Assembly (NCBI RefSeq): GCF_000298235.1
Contig: NZ_BAHE01000010.1
Coordinates: forward strand, 248,001 to 312,000
Length of the DNA stretch: 64,000 nucleotides
Direction of reading: 5' to 3'
Source: Gordonia namibiensis NBRC 108229
GTDB taxonomy: Bacteria > Actinomycetota > Actinomycetes > Mycobacteriales > Mycobacteriaceae
Positions 55,553 through 63,550 of the stretch are shown one piece after another. Each line of letters starts with the position of its first letter. The first letter of the stretch is position 1. Under the pieces are notes generated by a model, which made no database searches, had not been told where the DNA came from, and saw only the letters and a list, made by a program, of their open reading frames with translations. The position numbers were made by a program, and so were the translations under genes.

Positions 55553-56716
55553 GTGGACACCCCGACATCCGGAACGGTGCGGATCACCGACGAATTCATC
55601 GCCGCCCTGGCCGAACGCGCCGGCCGGGCGGAAGATCTACGGCAACTGCCGGCCGAGACCATCCGCGACGCGACCGACTCCGGCCTCCTGGATCTGTTGA
55701 TCCCCAGCAGGTTCGGCGGACTCGAAGCACCCTTCCCCGAGATCCTCGACCACGTCCGACGCCTGGCCCATGGCTGCACGTCGACCGCCTGGACGCTGGG
55801 TTTCTACACCCTGCACGGTTGGATCACCGCACTTTTCAGCGAGGCGGCGCAGGAAGAGGCTTTCGCAGATCGTCCGTACCTCGCACCGGCGCCACTGGCA
55901 CCGACCGGGACCGCGGAGCCGCGCGAGGGCGGTTTCGCCGTGTCCGGTCGCTGGTCCTGGGCCACCGGCATCATGGCCGCCAACTGGGTGATGGTGGGCG
56001 CCGTCGTCACCGGCGATCGGCCCGACGCCATCCTCGCGCTCCTGCCGATCGACGACGCGCGGGTGGAGGACGTCTGGCACACCGACGGCATGCGGGCGAC
56101 CGGGTCCAACGACGTCGTCATCGAGGACGCCTTCGTACCGGCCCACCGCACGGTCCGGGTTCGAGATCTCTACGCGGGCAGGACACCTGGCGCGACGTTG
56201 CACGACAGCCACTCGTATCGCTGGCCCATGGTCCCCGCGCTTGCCCTGCTGGCCGCCATGCCCGCCCTGGGCACGGCCGAGCGAGTCGCCGACCTGTACG
56301 CGGCACGGCTCTCCGAACGCGTCCTCGCGTACCAGATGGTCAAACAGAAGGACAAGCCCGCGGCGCGGATTCGACTGGGCGACGCCCGAATACGACTCGA
56401 GGCCCTCCGCGGTCTGCTCGCGGAGACCACGTCGACCATCGAGGGGACCCTGACTGCCGGCGCGACGGTCGACGTCCGCACGCGGGCCCAGGCACGTCTT
56501 GCCGCGGCCCGCATCGTGAACGAGTCGAGAGCCGTGATCGGCACGCTGCTCGAGGCGTCGGGCGCCAGTGTGCACTTCCTCGACCATCCGGTGCAGCGTG
56601 CGCGCCGCGACGTCGACGTCCTGTCCGGCCACGTGGTCTTCGACTACGACGAGATCAGGGAGATCGCCGGATCTCTCGAGATCGGTATGGAGATCTCCCC
56701 GTTTGCCATGGTGTAG
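55553..56716 (+). CDS. Acyl-CoA dehydrogenase-fold flavin monooxygenase (HsaA/group D-like)
   Basis: A 387-residue protein of the acyl-CoA dehydrogenase type 2 superfamily, which includes two-component monooxygenases such as HsaA and DszC and also true dehydrogenases. Features: LLDLLIPSRFGGLEAPFPEI, CTSTAWTLGFYTLHGWITAL and FAVSGRWSWATGIMAANWVM, then an ACAD C-terminal helical domain. The GTG start at 55553 lies next to the TetR operator; the frame stays open upstream but runs across the divergent gene. Single-gene transcription unit, terminated by a strong hairpin. No reductase gene is adjacent. Confidence 0.85.
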   Translation: MDTPTSGTVRITDEFIAALAERAGRAEDLRQLPAETIRDATDSGLLDLLIPSRFGGLEAPFPEILDHVRRLAHGCTSTAWTLGFYTLHGWITALFSEAAQEEAFADRPYLAPAPLAPTGTAEPREGGFAVSGRWSWATGIMAANWVMVGAVVTGDRPDAILALLPIDDARVEDVWHTDGMRATGSNDVVIEDAFVPAHRTVRVRDLYAGRTPGATLHDSHSYRWPMVPALALLAAMPALGTAERVADLYAARLSERVLAYQMVKQKDKPAARIRLGDARIRLEALRGLLAETTSTIEGTLTAGATVDVRTRAQARLAAARIVNESRAVIGTLLEASGASVHFLDHPVQRARRDVDVLSGHVVFDYDEIREIAGSLEIGMEISPFAMV

Positions 56717-56790
56717 CGCGGCTGATGCCCGTGGCACCCCTCTACCGGCTGATCCGACAGAGCGCGACGCACCCAGGCCCGATGCCTGAT

Positions 56791-56880
56791 GTGCGAGGAG
56801 CGCAAGCGACAGTCGGCCTTGCTGCCTGAGGTGTGAGGAGCGATAGCCGCCGGGCTGAGTAGCGACGGAGGAGCGTATCG
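56791..56880. repeat. Dispersed-repeat-like GGAGCG elements
   Basis: Two imperfect direct copies 40 bases apart (GTGCGAGGAGCGCAAGCG at 56791 and GTGTGAGGAGCGATAGCC at 56831) and a third related GACGGAGGAGCGTATCG near 56864. They resemble a dispersed repeat family of high-GC actinobacteria and share GGAGCG-N-AGC character with the phoH-end tandem repeat read on the other strand. Confidence 0.5.
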
Positions 56881-56940
56881 AAGTCGACGAGCCACGAAGG
56901 CCTGGTGAGACACCGTCGCCCACCTGACTACCGGTCGACG

Positions 56941-56986
56941 TCAACCCGACCGGCAGACTTCGATCGACGTCTGCCGGTCGAGTTGA
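56941..56986 (+). terminator. Long terminator-like hairpin after the monooxygenase gene
   Basis: CGACCGGCAGAC (56947-56958) and GTCTGCCGGTCG (56969-56980) pair perfectly over a ten-base loop, and flanking TCAAC/GTTGA extends the stem past one mismatch. It lies 230 bases after the 56716 stop. It may work in both directions. Confidence 0.65.
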
Positions 56987-57222
56987 GATTCGGCAGTCGG
57001 GATCCGGGCGCTTCTCAGGGAGCTGGCGAGATGACCTCGGAACGGTGGCGGGTTGTTGCGGTCCACTCGTCGAGTCGTCGACGGCGAGTGTCGGTTCGCG
57101 CGGCCAGCTCGTCGGTGAGTCGTTGCCGGGCCGGGTGGTGGGGTGGCTGGATTCAACGACGCGAACGGCGGATCAGGTCGTGTATCAACGACTTCGGAAA
57201 TAGATGTTTCCCGCGTGACCGA

Positions 57223-57260
57223 TTCCTTCCCGCTTACCGGGTAGCGCTCGCGGGAAGGAA
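57223..57260 (-). terminator. Terminator after the AhpD-like gene
   Basis: TTCCTTCCCGC (57223-57233) and GCGGGAAGGAA (57250-57260) pair perfectly over 16 bases, about 50 bases downstream of the leftward gene that stops at 57309. Confidence 0.65.
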
Positions 57261-57308
57261 CAGACGCCGCTGGAAGGAAACAGTCCCGCGGGAGGGAACA
57301 ACCAGCGG

Positions 57309-57797
57309 TCAGCCGAACGCCGGCGACGCACGCCGTTCGTCGAGCCCGGCCGGGTAGCCGCCGGCGATCGCGATCCGGTTCCAGGTGTTGATCATCGCGA
57401 TCGCGGCGACGAGTTGTCCGGTCTCCACGGCGTCGAAATGTGCTCGCACGTCGTCGAACACGCCATCGGTCACCCCGCCCTCGCCGAGCTCGGTGAGTTG
57501 TTCGGCCAACGCGAGGACGGCGCGCTCCCGTGTGTCGAACATGGTTCCGGCCTCGCGCCAGGCCGGGAGCATGAGCAGCTTGTGCGGGTCGATCCGTGCG
57601 GCGAGTGCATCGCCGGCGTGCATGTGCAGGCAGTATGCGCAGCCGTTGAGCTGCGACACCCTCATCGAGATCAGCTCGCCGATCTCGGCGTCGACACCCG
57701 CCGACGACGCGCGCTGCAGAGCGACGAGGGCCTTGTAGACCGCGGGATTGTCCTGCGGAATCCACATGCGTGTCGACGGGCGGGTCCGGACACTCAT
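57309..57797 (-). CDS. AhpD/carboxymuconolactone-decarboxylase family protein
   Basis: A 162-residue helical protein with the redox or structural CxxC motif NGCAYCLHMHAGDALAARID, typical of AhpD-like peroxidase partners. RERAVLALAEQLTELG follows. The start ATG 57797 overlaps the previous gene's stop; the frame is open to 57839. Translationally coupled to the NAD(P)-binding protein at 57794, it probably handles oxidative or electrophile stress together with it. Substrate unknown. Confidence 0.88.
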   Translation of the reverse strand: MSVRTRPSTRMWIPQDNPAVYKALVALQRASSAGVDAEIGELISMRVSQLNGCAYCLHMHAGDALAARIDPHKLLMLPAWREAGTMFDTRERAVLALAEQLTELGEGGVTDGVFDDVRAHFDAVETGQLVAAIAMINTWNRIAIAGGYPAGLDERRASPAFG

Positions 57798-58588
57798 CGA
57801 GCACTTCCCGCGGGGGCGTCGGCGTGGCGTGCCAACCACTGCTCGAGGGTGGTCGGGGTGACGACATCCGGGTACGCGGGCACCAGACCCCCGCCGCGGA
57901 TCGCCGGCCCGCCGACGGACGCCCCGAGAATCCAGCGCGGCGATCCACGTTGCGCCGCAACGGCTTTTGCCACCCCGAGGAGGTCCATCTCCGCCGGCCC
58001 CGCGACCTCGATCTTACGGAGCCCACCCGCCCCGACCGGGGCGGGCGCGGTGGTGGCCGTATCCGCGACCACCTTCGCCACGTCCTCCGCGGCCGCCGGG
58101 CGGCACCGCATCTTCGGCACGATCGCGACGGGACCGACGGCCATCCGCCCCATCATCTGTTCGGCGAGTTCGAACCACTGCACCGACGCGAGGACGGTGA
58201 GTGTCGCCGGGTCGACGACGTCGCGGTACGCGGCCTCCTGAGCCGCTTTGCCCTGGTAGTAACCGAATTTCGCGTTCACCGCCGGATCGTCCGCGTTGAC
58301 GATCGAGACGCAGACGACGTGCCCCACCGCAGCTGCGGTCGCCGCCCGCCCGATGTTGTGCGCCGTCGTCCGGAAGAAGTCGACCGCTTTCTTCGCGCTC
58401 AGCGTCTCGACACTGAGGCAGTCGACCACGACGTCGGCCCCGGACATCGCCTGGGCCAGCCCCTCGCCGGTATAGGCGTCGACCCCGGCCGCCCGGTTCG
58501 CCCGCACCACCTCGTTGCCGCGCTCGGCGAGCAGATCCGCCACCCGGCTGCCCAGTACCCCGCTCGCTCCGATCACCACGATCTTCAT
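57794..58588 (-). CDS. NAD(P)-binding NmrA-like reductase
   Basis: A 264-residue atypical SDR with an N-terminal Rossmann motif MKIVVIGASGVLGSRVADLL. The sequence GHVVCVSIVNADDPAVNAKF and the segment YYQGKAAQEA suggest NmrA/TMR-type NADPH-binding proteins rather than classical SDRs. ATG 58588. It is divergent from the MocR regulator, 97 bases away, and is probably its target. Confidence 0.87.
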   Translation of the reverse strand: MKIVVIGASGVLGSRVADLLAERGNEVVRANRAAGVDAYTGEGLAQAMSGADVVVDCLSVETLSAKKAVDFFRTTAHNIGRAATAAAVGHVVCVSIVNADDPAVNAKFGYYQGKAAQEAAYRDVVDPATLTVLASVQWFELAEQMMGRMAVGPVAIVPKMRCRPAAAEDVAKVVADTATTAPAPVGAGGLRKIEVAGPAEMDLLGVAKAVAAQRGSPRWILGASVGGPAIRGGGLVPAYPDVVTPTTLEQWLARHADAPAGSAR

Positions 58589-58647
58589 CTCGCCCCTCCT
58601 CGCCGACTTTGTCGGTTGTTGTGTCTCCTTGTGTCTTCTGGACCTAG

Positions 58648-58664
58648 GCTAATGCGGGATTAGC
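58648..58664. promoter_or_regulatory. Inverted repeat in the MocR divergent promoter region
   Basis: GCTAAT-GCGGG-ATTAGC has perfect six-base arms with a five-base spacer, between the divergent SDR and MocR genes. Nearby GGACC (58640-58644) and GGTCC, and a repeated TGTGTC upstream, may be half-sites. Candidate MocR operator. Confidence 0.45.
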
Positions 58665-58685
58665 ACAAGAAAGTGGTCCAATCTG

Positions 58686-60182
58686 ATGGAAGAAAACAGG
58701 GTCAATCAAGGCGGCGTCCCTCCCGACCCGTGGGCGGAGGTGGCTGTTCGCCTCGGCGCCGATCTGTTCCTCGACCTGCAGCCGGACCCCGGGGCGAGTG
58801 CACGCGGGCGCGGTGCGACGCTGCGTCGAACGCTCATCGAGGCGCTGCGGTCGGCGATCCTCGACGGGCGCCTCCCCGCGGGCACCGCCCTTCCGCCGTA
58901 CCGTTCGCTCGCCGCCGACCTCGGCCTCGCCCGAGGCACGGTGTCGGCGGTCTATCAGGAGCTGATCGCCGAGGGCTGGCTGACCGCGCGCCAGGGTTCG
59001 GCCACACGCGTGGCCGAGGGCGCAGCACGCCCCGACGCCGCCGGACGGGACGACGAACGCCCGCAGGCGCACCCGATGTTCCGCTTCCCGCACGACTTCT
59101 CGCTCGGACAGCCGTGCGCCGGCATGTTCCCGCGGACGGACTGGATCCGTGCCACCCGCCGCGTTCTCACCGACGCCGGCGACGATGCGTTCGCACCCGC
59201 GCACCCGCAGGGTCGCCCGGAGCTCCGGCACGCCCTGAGCGCATACCTGGGCCGGACCCGCGGCGTCCGCACGACCGCCGACCGGGTGGTCCTCGGGACC
59301 GCGGTACAGTCCGCGCTGGAGTTGCTGTCGCGCAACGTCTTCGGCGACGCCTTGGCGGTCGAGAGTCACGGCCTCCCCTTCCATTGGCGGGCCGTCGAAC
59401 GCGGCGACACCCGAACGATCCCGATCCCCGTCGACAATGAGGGGATGGTGATCGACGACCTCGAGCGCAGCGGCGCCTCGGCGGTCCTGCTGTCGCCGAG
59501 CCACCAGTTCCCGACCGGGGTGCCGCTGTCGCCGTCGCGGCGCATGCAGGTCATCGAGTGGGCCCGGCGGACCGGGGCGATCATCGTCGAGGACGACTAC
59601 GACGGCGAGTTCCGGTACGACCGTGACCCGGTCGGCGCTCTGCAGGCGCTCGGCCCGGATGTGGTGGTCCACGCCGGGTCCATGTCCAAGAGCCTCTCTC
59701 CCGCCGTGCGCGCCGGGTGGCTTGCGCTGCCCCCTCAGCTGGTGGACGTCGTGGTGGGCGCCAAAGGACTACGCGAAGGCGACGCGAGCATCGTCGATCA
59801 GCTGATCCTCGCCGAGCTCATCGACTCCGGCGCCTACGACCGGCACATCCGCCGCAGCCGGCAGGTGTACCGGCAGCGCCGCGACGCACTCGTCGAAGCC
59901 GTCACCGCATGTGGTTTCGCGCTGCCCGGCATCGCCGCCGGACTCCACGCGGTCATCCCGGTCGACCATGCGGTCGAGGGCCCACTCGTACATGAGGCGT
60001 TCCGGCGCGGGATCGGGCTCGTCGGCTTGTCGTTGTTCCGTCACCCGGACGCCGATCCCCTGCCACACGGCGGCCTGGTCGTCGGCTTCGGAACGCCCGC
60101 GGCGTCGACCTTCACCGCCGACCTGCAGGCCCTTCGCGACCTACTTGCCGAATCGCCGGCTGCGCGCCGAGTAGTCCCGTAG
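58686..60182 (+). CDS. MocR-type GntR regulator with aminotransferase domain
   Basis: A 498-residue fused regulator. The N-terminal winged HTH (residues about 45-115) contains LRSAILDGRLPAGTALPPYR and LARGTVSAVYQELIAEGWLT. A linker precedes a PLP-dependent aminotransferase-fold domain with IIVEDDYDGEFRYDRDP and the PLP-Lys segment HAGSMSKSLSPAVRAGWLAL. MocR proteins sense PLP or amino compounds. Start ATG 58686. The 3' end overlaps the convergent prenyl synthase gene by 42 bases. Confidence 0.92.
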   Translation: MEENRVNQGGVPPDPWAEVAVRLGADLFLDLQPDPGASARGRGATLRRTLIEALRSAILDGRLPAGTALPPYRSLAADLGLARGTVSAVYQELIAEGWLTARQGSATRVAEGAARPDAAGRDDERPQAHPMFRFPHDFSLGQPCAGMFPRTDWIRATRRVLTDAGDDAFAPAHPQGRPELRHALSAYLGRTRGVRTTADRVVLGTAVQSALELLSRNVFGDALAVESHGLPFHWRAVERGDTRTIPIPVDNEGMVIDDLERSGASAVLLSPSHQFPTGVPLSPSRRMQVIEWARRTGAIIVEDDYDGEFRYDRDPVGALQALGPDVVVHAGSMSKSLSPAVRAGWLALPPQLVDVVVGAKGLREGDASIVDQLILAELIDSGAYDRHIRRSRQVYRQRRDALVEAVTACGFALPGIAAGLHAVIPVDHAVEGPLVHEAFRRGIGLVGLSLFRHPDADPLPHGGLVVGFGTPAASTFTADLQALRDLLAESPAARRVVP

Positions 60183-60923
60183 CGCGCGCAGGAAGTCGAC
60201 CCGGCGGAACTCCGGCCAGTACGCGTCGGTGAACCAGATCTCCGAATAGGCGCTCTGCCACAACAGGAATCCCGACAGTCGTTGTTCTCCGGAGGTCCTG
60301 ATCACGAGGTCGGGGTCGGGCTGCCCCTTGGTGTAGAGGTTCGCGTCGATCGCCTCGACGGTGACCGCCTCGATCATCTCCTCGGGAGTGGCACCGGCGG
60401 CACGCTTCTCGTCGAGCAGTGCCCGCACCGCGTCGACGATCTCCTGGCGGCCGCCATACCCGACGGCGACGTTGACGTTCATGCCGTGCCGTTCGGAGGT
60501 TCGGTCGGCCGCGGCCCGCAGTCGCCCGGCGACGGCCTCGGGCAGGGCGTCGAGGGTGCCGACGATGCGGATGCACCAGTCGCCGTCGGGCGAGGAGATC
60601 TCGTCGACGATGTCGGGCACGATCTCGAGCAGTGCGTCGAGCTCGTCGGACGACCGGTTCAGGTTCTCGGTGGAGAGCAGATAGATGGTGACGGCCTCGA
60701 TGCCCAGACCCGCGCACCAGCCGAGCATGTCGGCGATGCGCTGGGCACCCACCCGGTGTCCGTGGCTGACGTCGTCGAATCCCGCCTCGCGCGCCCAGCG
60801 GCGATTGCCGTCGCAGATGATCGCGACGTGCCGCGGTAGGCGCTGGGTGTCGAGGAGTTGGATGAGTCGACGTTCGTAGATGGTGAGAGCTGGACGGCGC
60901 ACCCGATCCGGCAGCAGCTTCAT
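60141..60923 (-). CDS. Short-chain Z-prenyl diphosphate synthase (UppS family)
   Basis: A 260-residue cis-prenyltransferase. Motifs: LPRHVAIICDGNRRWAREAG, HGHRVGAQRIADML, LLSTENLNRSSDELDALLEI and the C-terminal LVIRTSGEQRLSGFLLWQSA. In mycobacteria the Rv1086 homologue makes Z-farnesyl diphosphate for decaprenyl phosphate; the next gene being a hemolysin III homologue, like Rv1085c, supports this rather than the long-chain enzyme. Chain length is not readable from sequence alone. Confidence 0.9.
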   Translation of the reverse strand: MKLLPDRVRRPALTIYERRLIQLLDTQRLPRHVAIICDGNRRWAREAGFDDVSHGHRVGAQRIADMLGWCAGLGIEAVTIYLLSTENLNRSSDELDALLEIVPDIVDEISSPDGDWCIRIVGTLDALPEAVAGRLRAAADRTSERHGMNVNVAVGYGGRQEIVDAVRALLDEKRAAGATPEEMIEAVTVEAIDANLYTKGQPDPDLVIRTSGEQRLSGFLLWQSAYSEIWFTDAYWPEFRRVDFLRALRDYSARSRRFGK

Positions 60924-61020
60924 CCTTCGCGGCCTCGTGTCACGTGGGACACCTTACGCGCCGGGGTGCGAGCAGGATGACCCTGCCGACCTCCGCGAGG
61001 CTCCCTACAGCCGAGTAAGT

Positions 61021-61032
61021 TACGGTACCGTA
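61021..61032. promoter_or_regulatory. Perfect 12-bp palindrome before the hemolysin III gene
   Basis: TACGGTACCGTA, a perfect palindrome, ends seven bases before the GTG start at 61039. It could be an operator over a leaderless or short-leader promoter. Confidence 0.45.
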
Positions 61033-61038
61033 GGTTTT

Positions 61039-61713
61039 GTGAACACACTGTCGACCCCGCCCCCGGACGTGGCCGATCGCCCGCGTCTGCGCGGCGTGAT
61101 CCACCACTACTCCGCCTATGTGGCAGCGGTCGCCGGCATCGCGCTGGTCATCGGCGCCGCCATCCTCGACGGCACCGTCGCCGCGCTGACGTGTGCGGTC
61201 TACGCGCTCACCGTCGTCGGACTCTTCGCCGTCAGCGCCACCTATCACCGCATCCCCTGGAAGACGGCGCGTGCGCGCATCCGGATGAAGCGTGCCGACC
61301 ACGCGATGATCTTCCTCTTCATCGCCGGCACCTACACACCGTTCTGCGCCCTCGGCCTCCCGTCGCCGACGAGCTGGTGGGTACTCGGCATCGTCTGGGC
61401 CGGCGCGCTCGGCGGGTCGCTGCTGAAGATCCTCTGGCCGGGCGCTCCGCGCTGGCTGGGCGTGACCCTCTACATCCTGCTCGGCTGGGTGATCGTCGTG
61501 GTCGCCCCGGCCCTGGTCTCCCAGACCGGCTACCTGATCATGGTCCTGCTGGCCCTCGGCGGCGTGCTCTACAGCGTCGGCGGCGTCCTCTACGCGATGC
61601 GCTGGCCCAATCCGTGGCCGCACACCTTCGGCCACCACGAGGTCTTCCACCTCTGCACCGCGGTCGCCGCGTTACTCCACTACGCCGCCGCCTGGCTGGT
61701 CGTCGTCAACTGA
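61039..61713 (+). CDS. trhA: Hemolysin III / PAQR-family membrane protein
   Basis: A 224-residue seven-helix membrane protein of the hemolysin III/PAQR group. Signatures: VSATYHRIPWKTARARIRMK, RADHAMIFLFIAGTYTPFCA and FGHHEVFHLCTAVAALLHYA, where the His/Asp residues form the conserved metal site. GTG 61039 chosen; no Shine-Dalgarno, and the palindrome immediately precedes it. Bacterial members affect membrane energetics or lipid homeostasis; true hemolysin activity is doubtful. Confidence 0.9.
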   Translation: MNTLSTPPPDVADRPRLRGVIHHYSAYVAAVAGIALVIGAAILDGTVAALTCAVYALTVVGLFAVSATYHRIPWKTARARIRMKRADHAMIFLFIAGTYTPFCALGLPSPTSWWVLGIVWAGALGGSLLKILWPGAPRWLGVTLYILLGWVIVVVAPALVSQTGYLIMVLLALGGVLYSVGGVLYAMRWPNPWPHTFGHHEVFHLCTAVAALLHYAAAWLVVVN

Positions 61714-61735
61714 CCAGCCAGGCGCAGGGCGGAAC

Positions 61736-62824
61736 TCAGGCGCGGGCGAGTGCGTCGAGCACGGTGGCGCTGGCCTCCCAGCCCATGCACTTGTCGGTGA
61801 CGGACTTGCCGTAGACCAGCGGGGTGGCGTCGGTCGACTGCGCGCCGGGCTCCAGGAAGCTCTCCAGCATCACGCCGCTGATGTTCGACGCCTTGCCGGC
61901 CTCGCGGGTGGCACGCAGGGTCGCGGCGATCTCGGTCGCAACCTCCGCCTGGCGGACGTGGTCCTTGCCGGAGTTGGCGTGCGAGCAGTCGATCATCACG
62001 CGTGCGGGCAGTCCGGCCTTGTCGAGGGCCGCGGCCGCCGACGCGACCGACTCGGCGTCGAAGTTGGGTCCACGGGTGCCGCCACGCAGGATGATGTGGC
62101 AGTCCTCGTTACCCGCGGTCTCGACGACAGCGCCGTTGCCGAAGTCGTCGACTCCGAAGAAGACATGTTCGGCCGCAGCGGCTTTCACGCCGTCGATGGC
62201 AACCTGGACGTTGCCGTCGGTGCCGTTCTTGAAGCCGATCGGCATCGACAGGCCCGACGCCAGCTGACGGTGCACCTGCGACTCGGTGGTGCGGGCGCCG
62301 ATGGCACCCCACGCGACGGCGTCGGCGATGTACTGCGGGCTGGTCGGCTCGAGGAACTCACAGCCGACGGGCAGTCCGAGGTCGATGATGTCGAGCAGCA
62401 ACGACCGGGCGGTCCGCAGACCGCGCTCGACGTCGAAGGTGTTGTCCATGCCGGGGTCGTTGATCAGACCCTTCCAGCCGACCGTGGTGCGCGGCTTCTC
62501 GAAGTAGACCCGCATGACGATCTTCAGACGATCGGCGTAGGCCTCGGCCAGCGGCGCAAGGCGACGCGCGTAGTCGATCGCGGCGATCGGATCGTGCACC
62601 GAGCACGGTCCGACGATGACGAGCAGTCGGTCGTCGCGGCCGGCGAGGATGTCGGCGATCTCGTCGCGGTCGCGGGCCACAGCCAGCGCACGACGCGCGG
62701 TCAGCGGCAGTTCGCTGCGGACGGTGTCGGGCGACGGGATCGGACGGAAGGACTTGATCCGACGATCAGAGGTCGATTCGGCCTTGTCGGCCGTGCGGGT
62801 CGGAAGATCCGGGAGAGTGGTCAC
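61736..62824 (-). CDS. aroG: Class I DAHP synthase
   Basis: First step of the shikimate pathway: condenses phosphoenolpyruvate and erythrose 4-phosphate. The 362 residues show class I (AroFGH) signatures LLVIVGPCSVHDPIAAIDYA, RVYFEKPRTTVGWKGLINDP, HIILRGGTRGPNFDAESV and VMIDCSHANSGKDH. M. tuberculosis uses the unrelated type II enzyme, so this is a notable difference. The start GTG 62824 has GAAAGG upstream; an open frame to 62881 is not conserved. A leader peptide and terminator upstream indicate attenuation. Confidence 0.94.
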   Translation of the reverse strand: MTTLPDLPTRTADKAESTSDRRIKSFRPIPSPDTVRSELPLTARRALAVARDRDEIADILAGRDDRLLVIVGPCSVHDPIAAIDYARRLAPLAEAYADRLKIVMRVYFEKPRTTVGWKGLINDPGMDNTFDVERGLRTARSLLLDIIDLGLPVGCEFLEPTSPQYIADAVAWGAIGARTTESQVHRQLASGLSMPIGFKNGTDGNVQVAIDGVKAAAAEHVFFGVDDFGNGAVVETAGNEDCHIILRGGTRGPNFDAESVASAAAALDKAGLPARVMIDCSHANSGKDHVRQAEVATEIAATLRATREAGKASNISGVMLESFLEPGAQSTDATPLVYGKSVTDKCMGWEASATVLDALARA

Positions 62825-62899
62825 GGTATGTGCCTTTCGAGGTCGTGCCCTGTCGGTGATCCGATCGGGGCACGCCTTCACAGTGGTGGAGCCCCGCTC

Positions 62900-62933
62900 A
62901 AAACAAAGAGCAGCGACCGTATGGTCGCTGCTC
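62900..62933 (-). terminator. Attenuator terminator upstream of aroG
   Basis: Read leftward, GAGCAGCGACC-ATAC-GGTCGCTGCTC is a perfect 11-bp stem with a four-base loop, followed by TTTGTTTT at 62907-62900. A textbook intrinsic terminator lying 76 bases before the aroG start and after the leader peptide. Confidence 0.85.
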
Positions 62934-62934
62934 G

Positions 62935-62994
62935 GGCTCCGGGTGTTACGTGCGCGCGCTTGGTCAGCGCTTCATCGTGGCCCCACCCGGAGCC
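62935..62994 (-). promoter_or_regulatory. Attenuator alternative pairing
   Basis: GGCTCCGGGTG within the leader-peptide codons (62994-62984) can pair perfectly with CACCCGGAGCC (62945-62935) just before the terminator stem. This long-range stem would form or break depending on ribosome position over the aromatic codons. GCGCT-GACCA-AGCGC (62973-62959) can form another small hairpin between them. Confidence 0.65.
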
Positions 62995-63020
62995 TCGATA
63001 AAGCGCCAATATGCGCGCAC
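62964..63020 (-). CDS. aroG leader peptide rich in aromatic residues
   Basis: GTG at 63020 opens an 18-codon frame ending TGA at 62964: MRAYWRFIEAPGGATMKR. Tyr, Trp and Phe, the three end products of the shikimate pathway, are clustered at positions 4, 5 and 7. It is followed by competing stems and a terminator before a DAHP synthase gene. A TAGTCT at 63045-63040 is a plausible -10. The arrangement strongly supports translation-coupled attenuation. Confidence 0.75.
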   Translation of the reverse strand: MRAYWRFIEAPGGATMKR

Positions 63021-63074
63021 GGTGCTGATCACGGCGACAAGACTAGCACAGCGGGTTCTGCGGGTCGCCGGGGT

Positions 63075-63548
63075 CTACGGATGACCGCGGTCGATCAGTT
63101 CACTGAGCACGATGATCGACTCGGACTTGTCGACCGGCCCGGCCGCACGGATGCGCTCGAGCGCCTGCTCGAGGTGGCGGACATCACGGGCCCGCACACG
63201 GAGGATGGCGTCGGCCTGACCCGAGATGGTCGCCGCGCTCACGACCTCGGGAATCGGTTCCCACGACGCCTTGAGTTCATCGGGCGAGATGTTGCCCCGG
63301 CAGTACACCTGCACATAGGCCTCGGTGGTCCATTGCATGGCGTGGGGGTCGACGATGGCGGTGAATCCCCGGATCACCCCGTCGGCGAGGAGACGGTCGA
63401 CGCGACGCTTGACCGCCGGTGCCGAGAGCCCGACCTCGTCGCCGATCTGCGCATACGTCGCACGGGCGTCGCGGGTGAGGCAGGCGAGCACCTTCTCGTC
63501 GAGATCGTCGAGCGTACGCAACGGATGACCACCTTCCGACCCTGACAT
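63075..63548 (-). CDS. Lrp/AsnC-family regulator
   Basis: A 157-residue feast/famine regulator. The N-terminal HTH contains DDLDEKVLACLTRDARATYA and LSAPAVKRRVDRLLADGVIR. The C-terminal RAM domain contains EAYVQVYCRGNISPDELKAS and DAILRVRARDVRHLEQALER. The start ATG 63548 (MSGSEGGHPLRTL) was preferred to the longer frame to 63641. It is divergent from a DDAH-like gene, matching the Rv2324/Rv2323c pair recalled from M. tuberculosis. Probably controls arginine or ornithine catabolism. Confidence 0.9.
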   Translation of the reverse strand: MSGSEGGHPLRTLDDLDEKVLACLTRDARATYAQIGDEVGLSAPAVKRRVDRLLADGVIRGFTAIVDPHAMQWTTEAYVQVYCRGNISPDELKASWEPIPEVVSAATISGQADAILRVRARDVRHLEQALERIRAAGPVDKSESIIVLSELIDRGHP

Positions 63549-63550
63549 GA

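Larger units (their letters stand above)
56717..57308. other. Noncoding repeat- and hairpin-rich gap
   Basis: About 590 bases without a convincing gene. It holds imperfect 40-base direct repeats, two strong hairpins described separately, and GC-rich low-complexity DNA. A 150-codon open frame here (56905-57357) is Arg/Ser-rich with no RBS, and is rejected. Confidence 0.6.

Noticed and set aside
56905-57357. 150-codon open frame in the repeat gap
   Set aside because: Arg/Ser-rich composition, no ribosome-binding site, crosses both hairpins and overlaps the AhpD-like gene.
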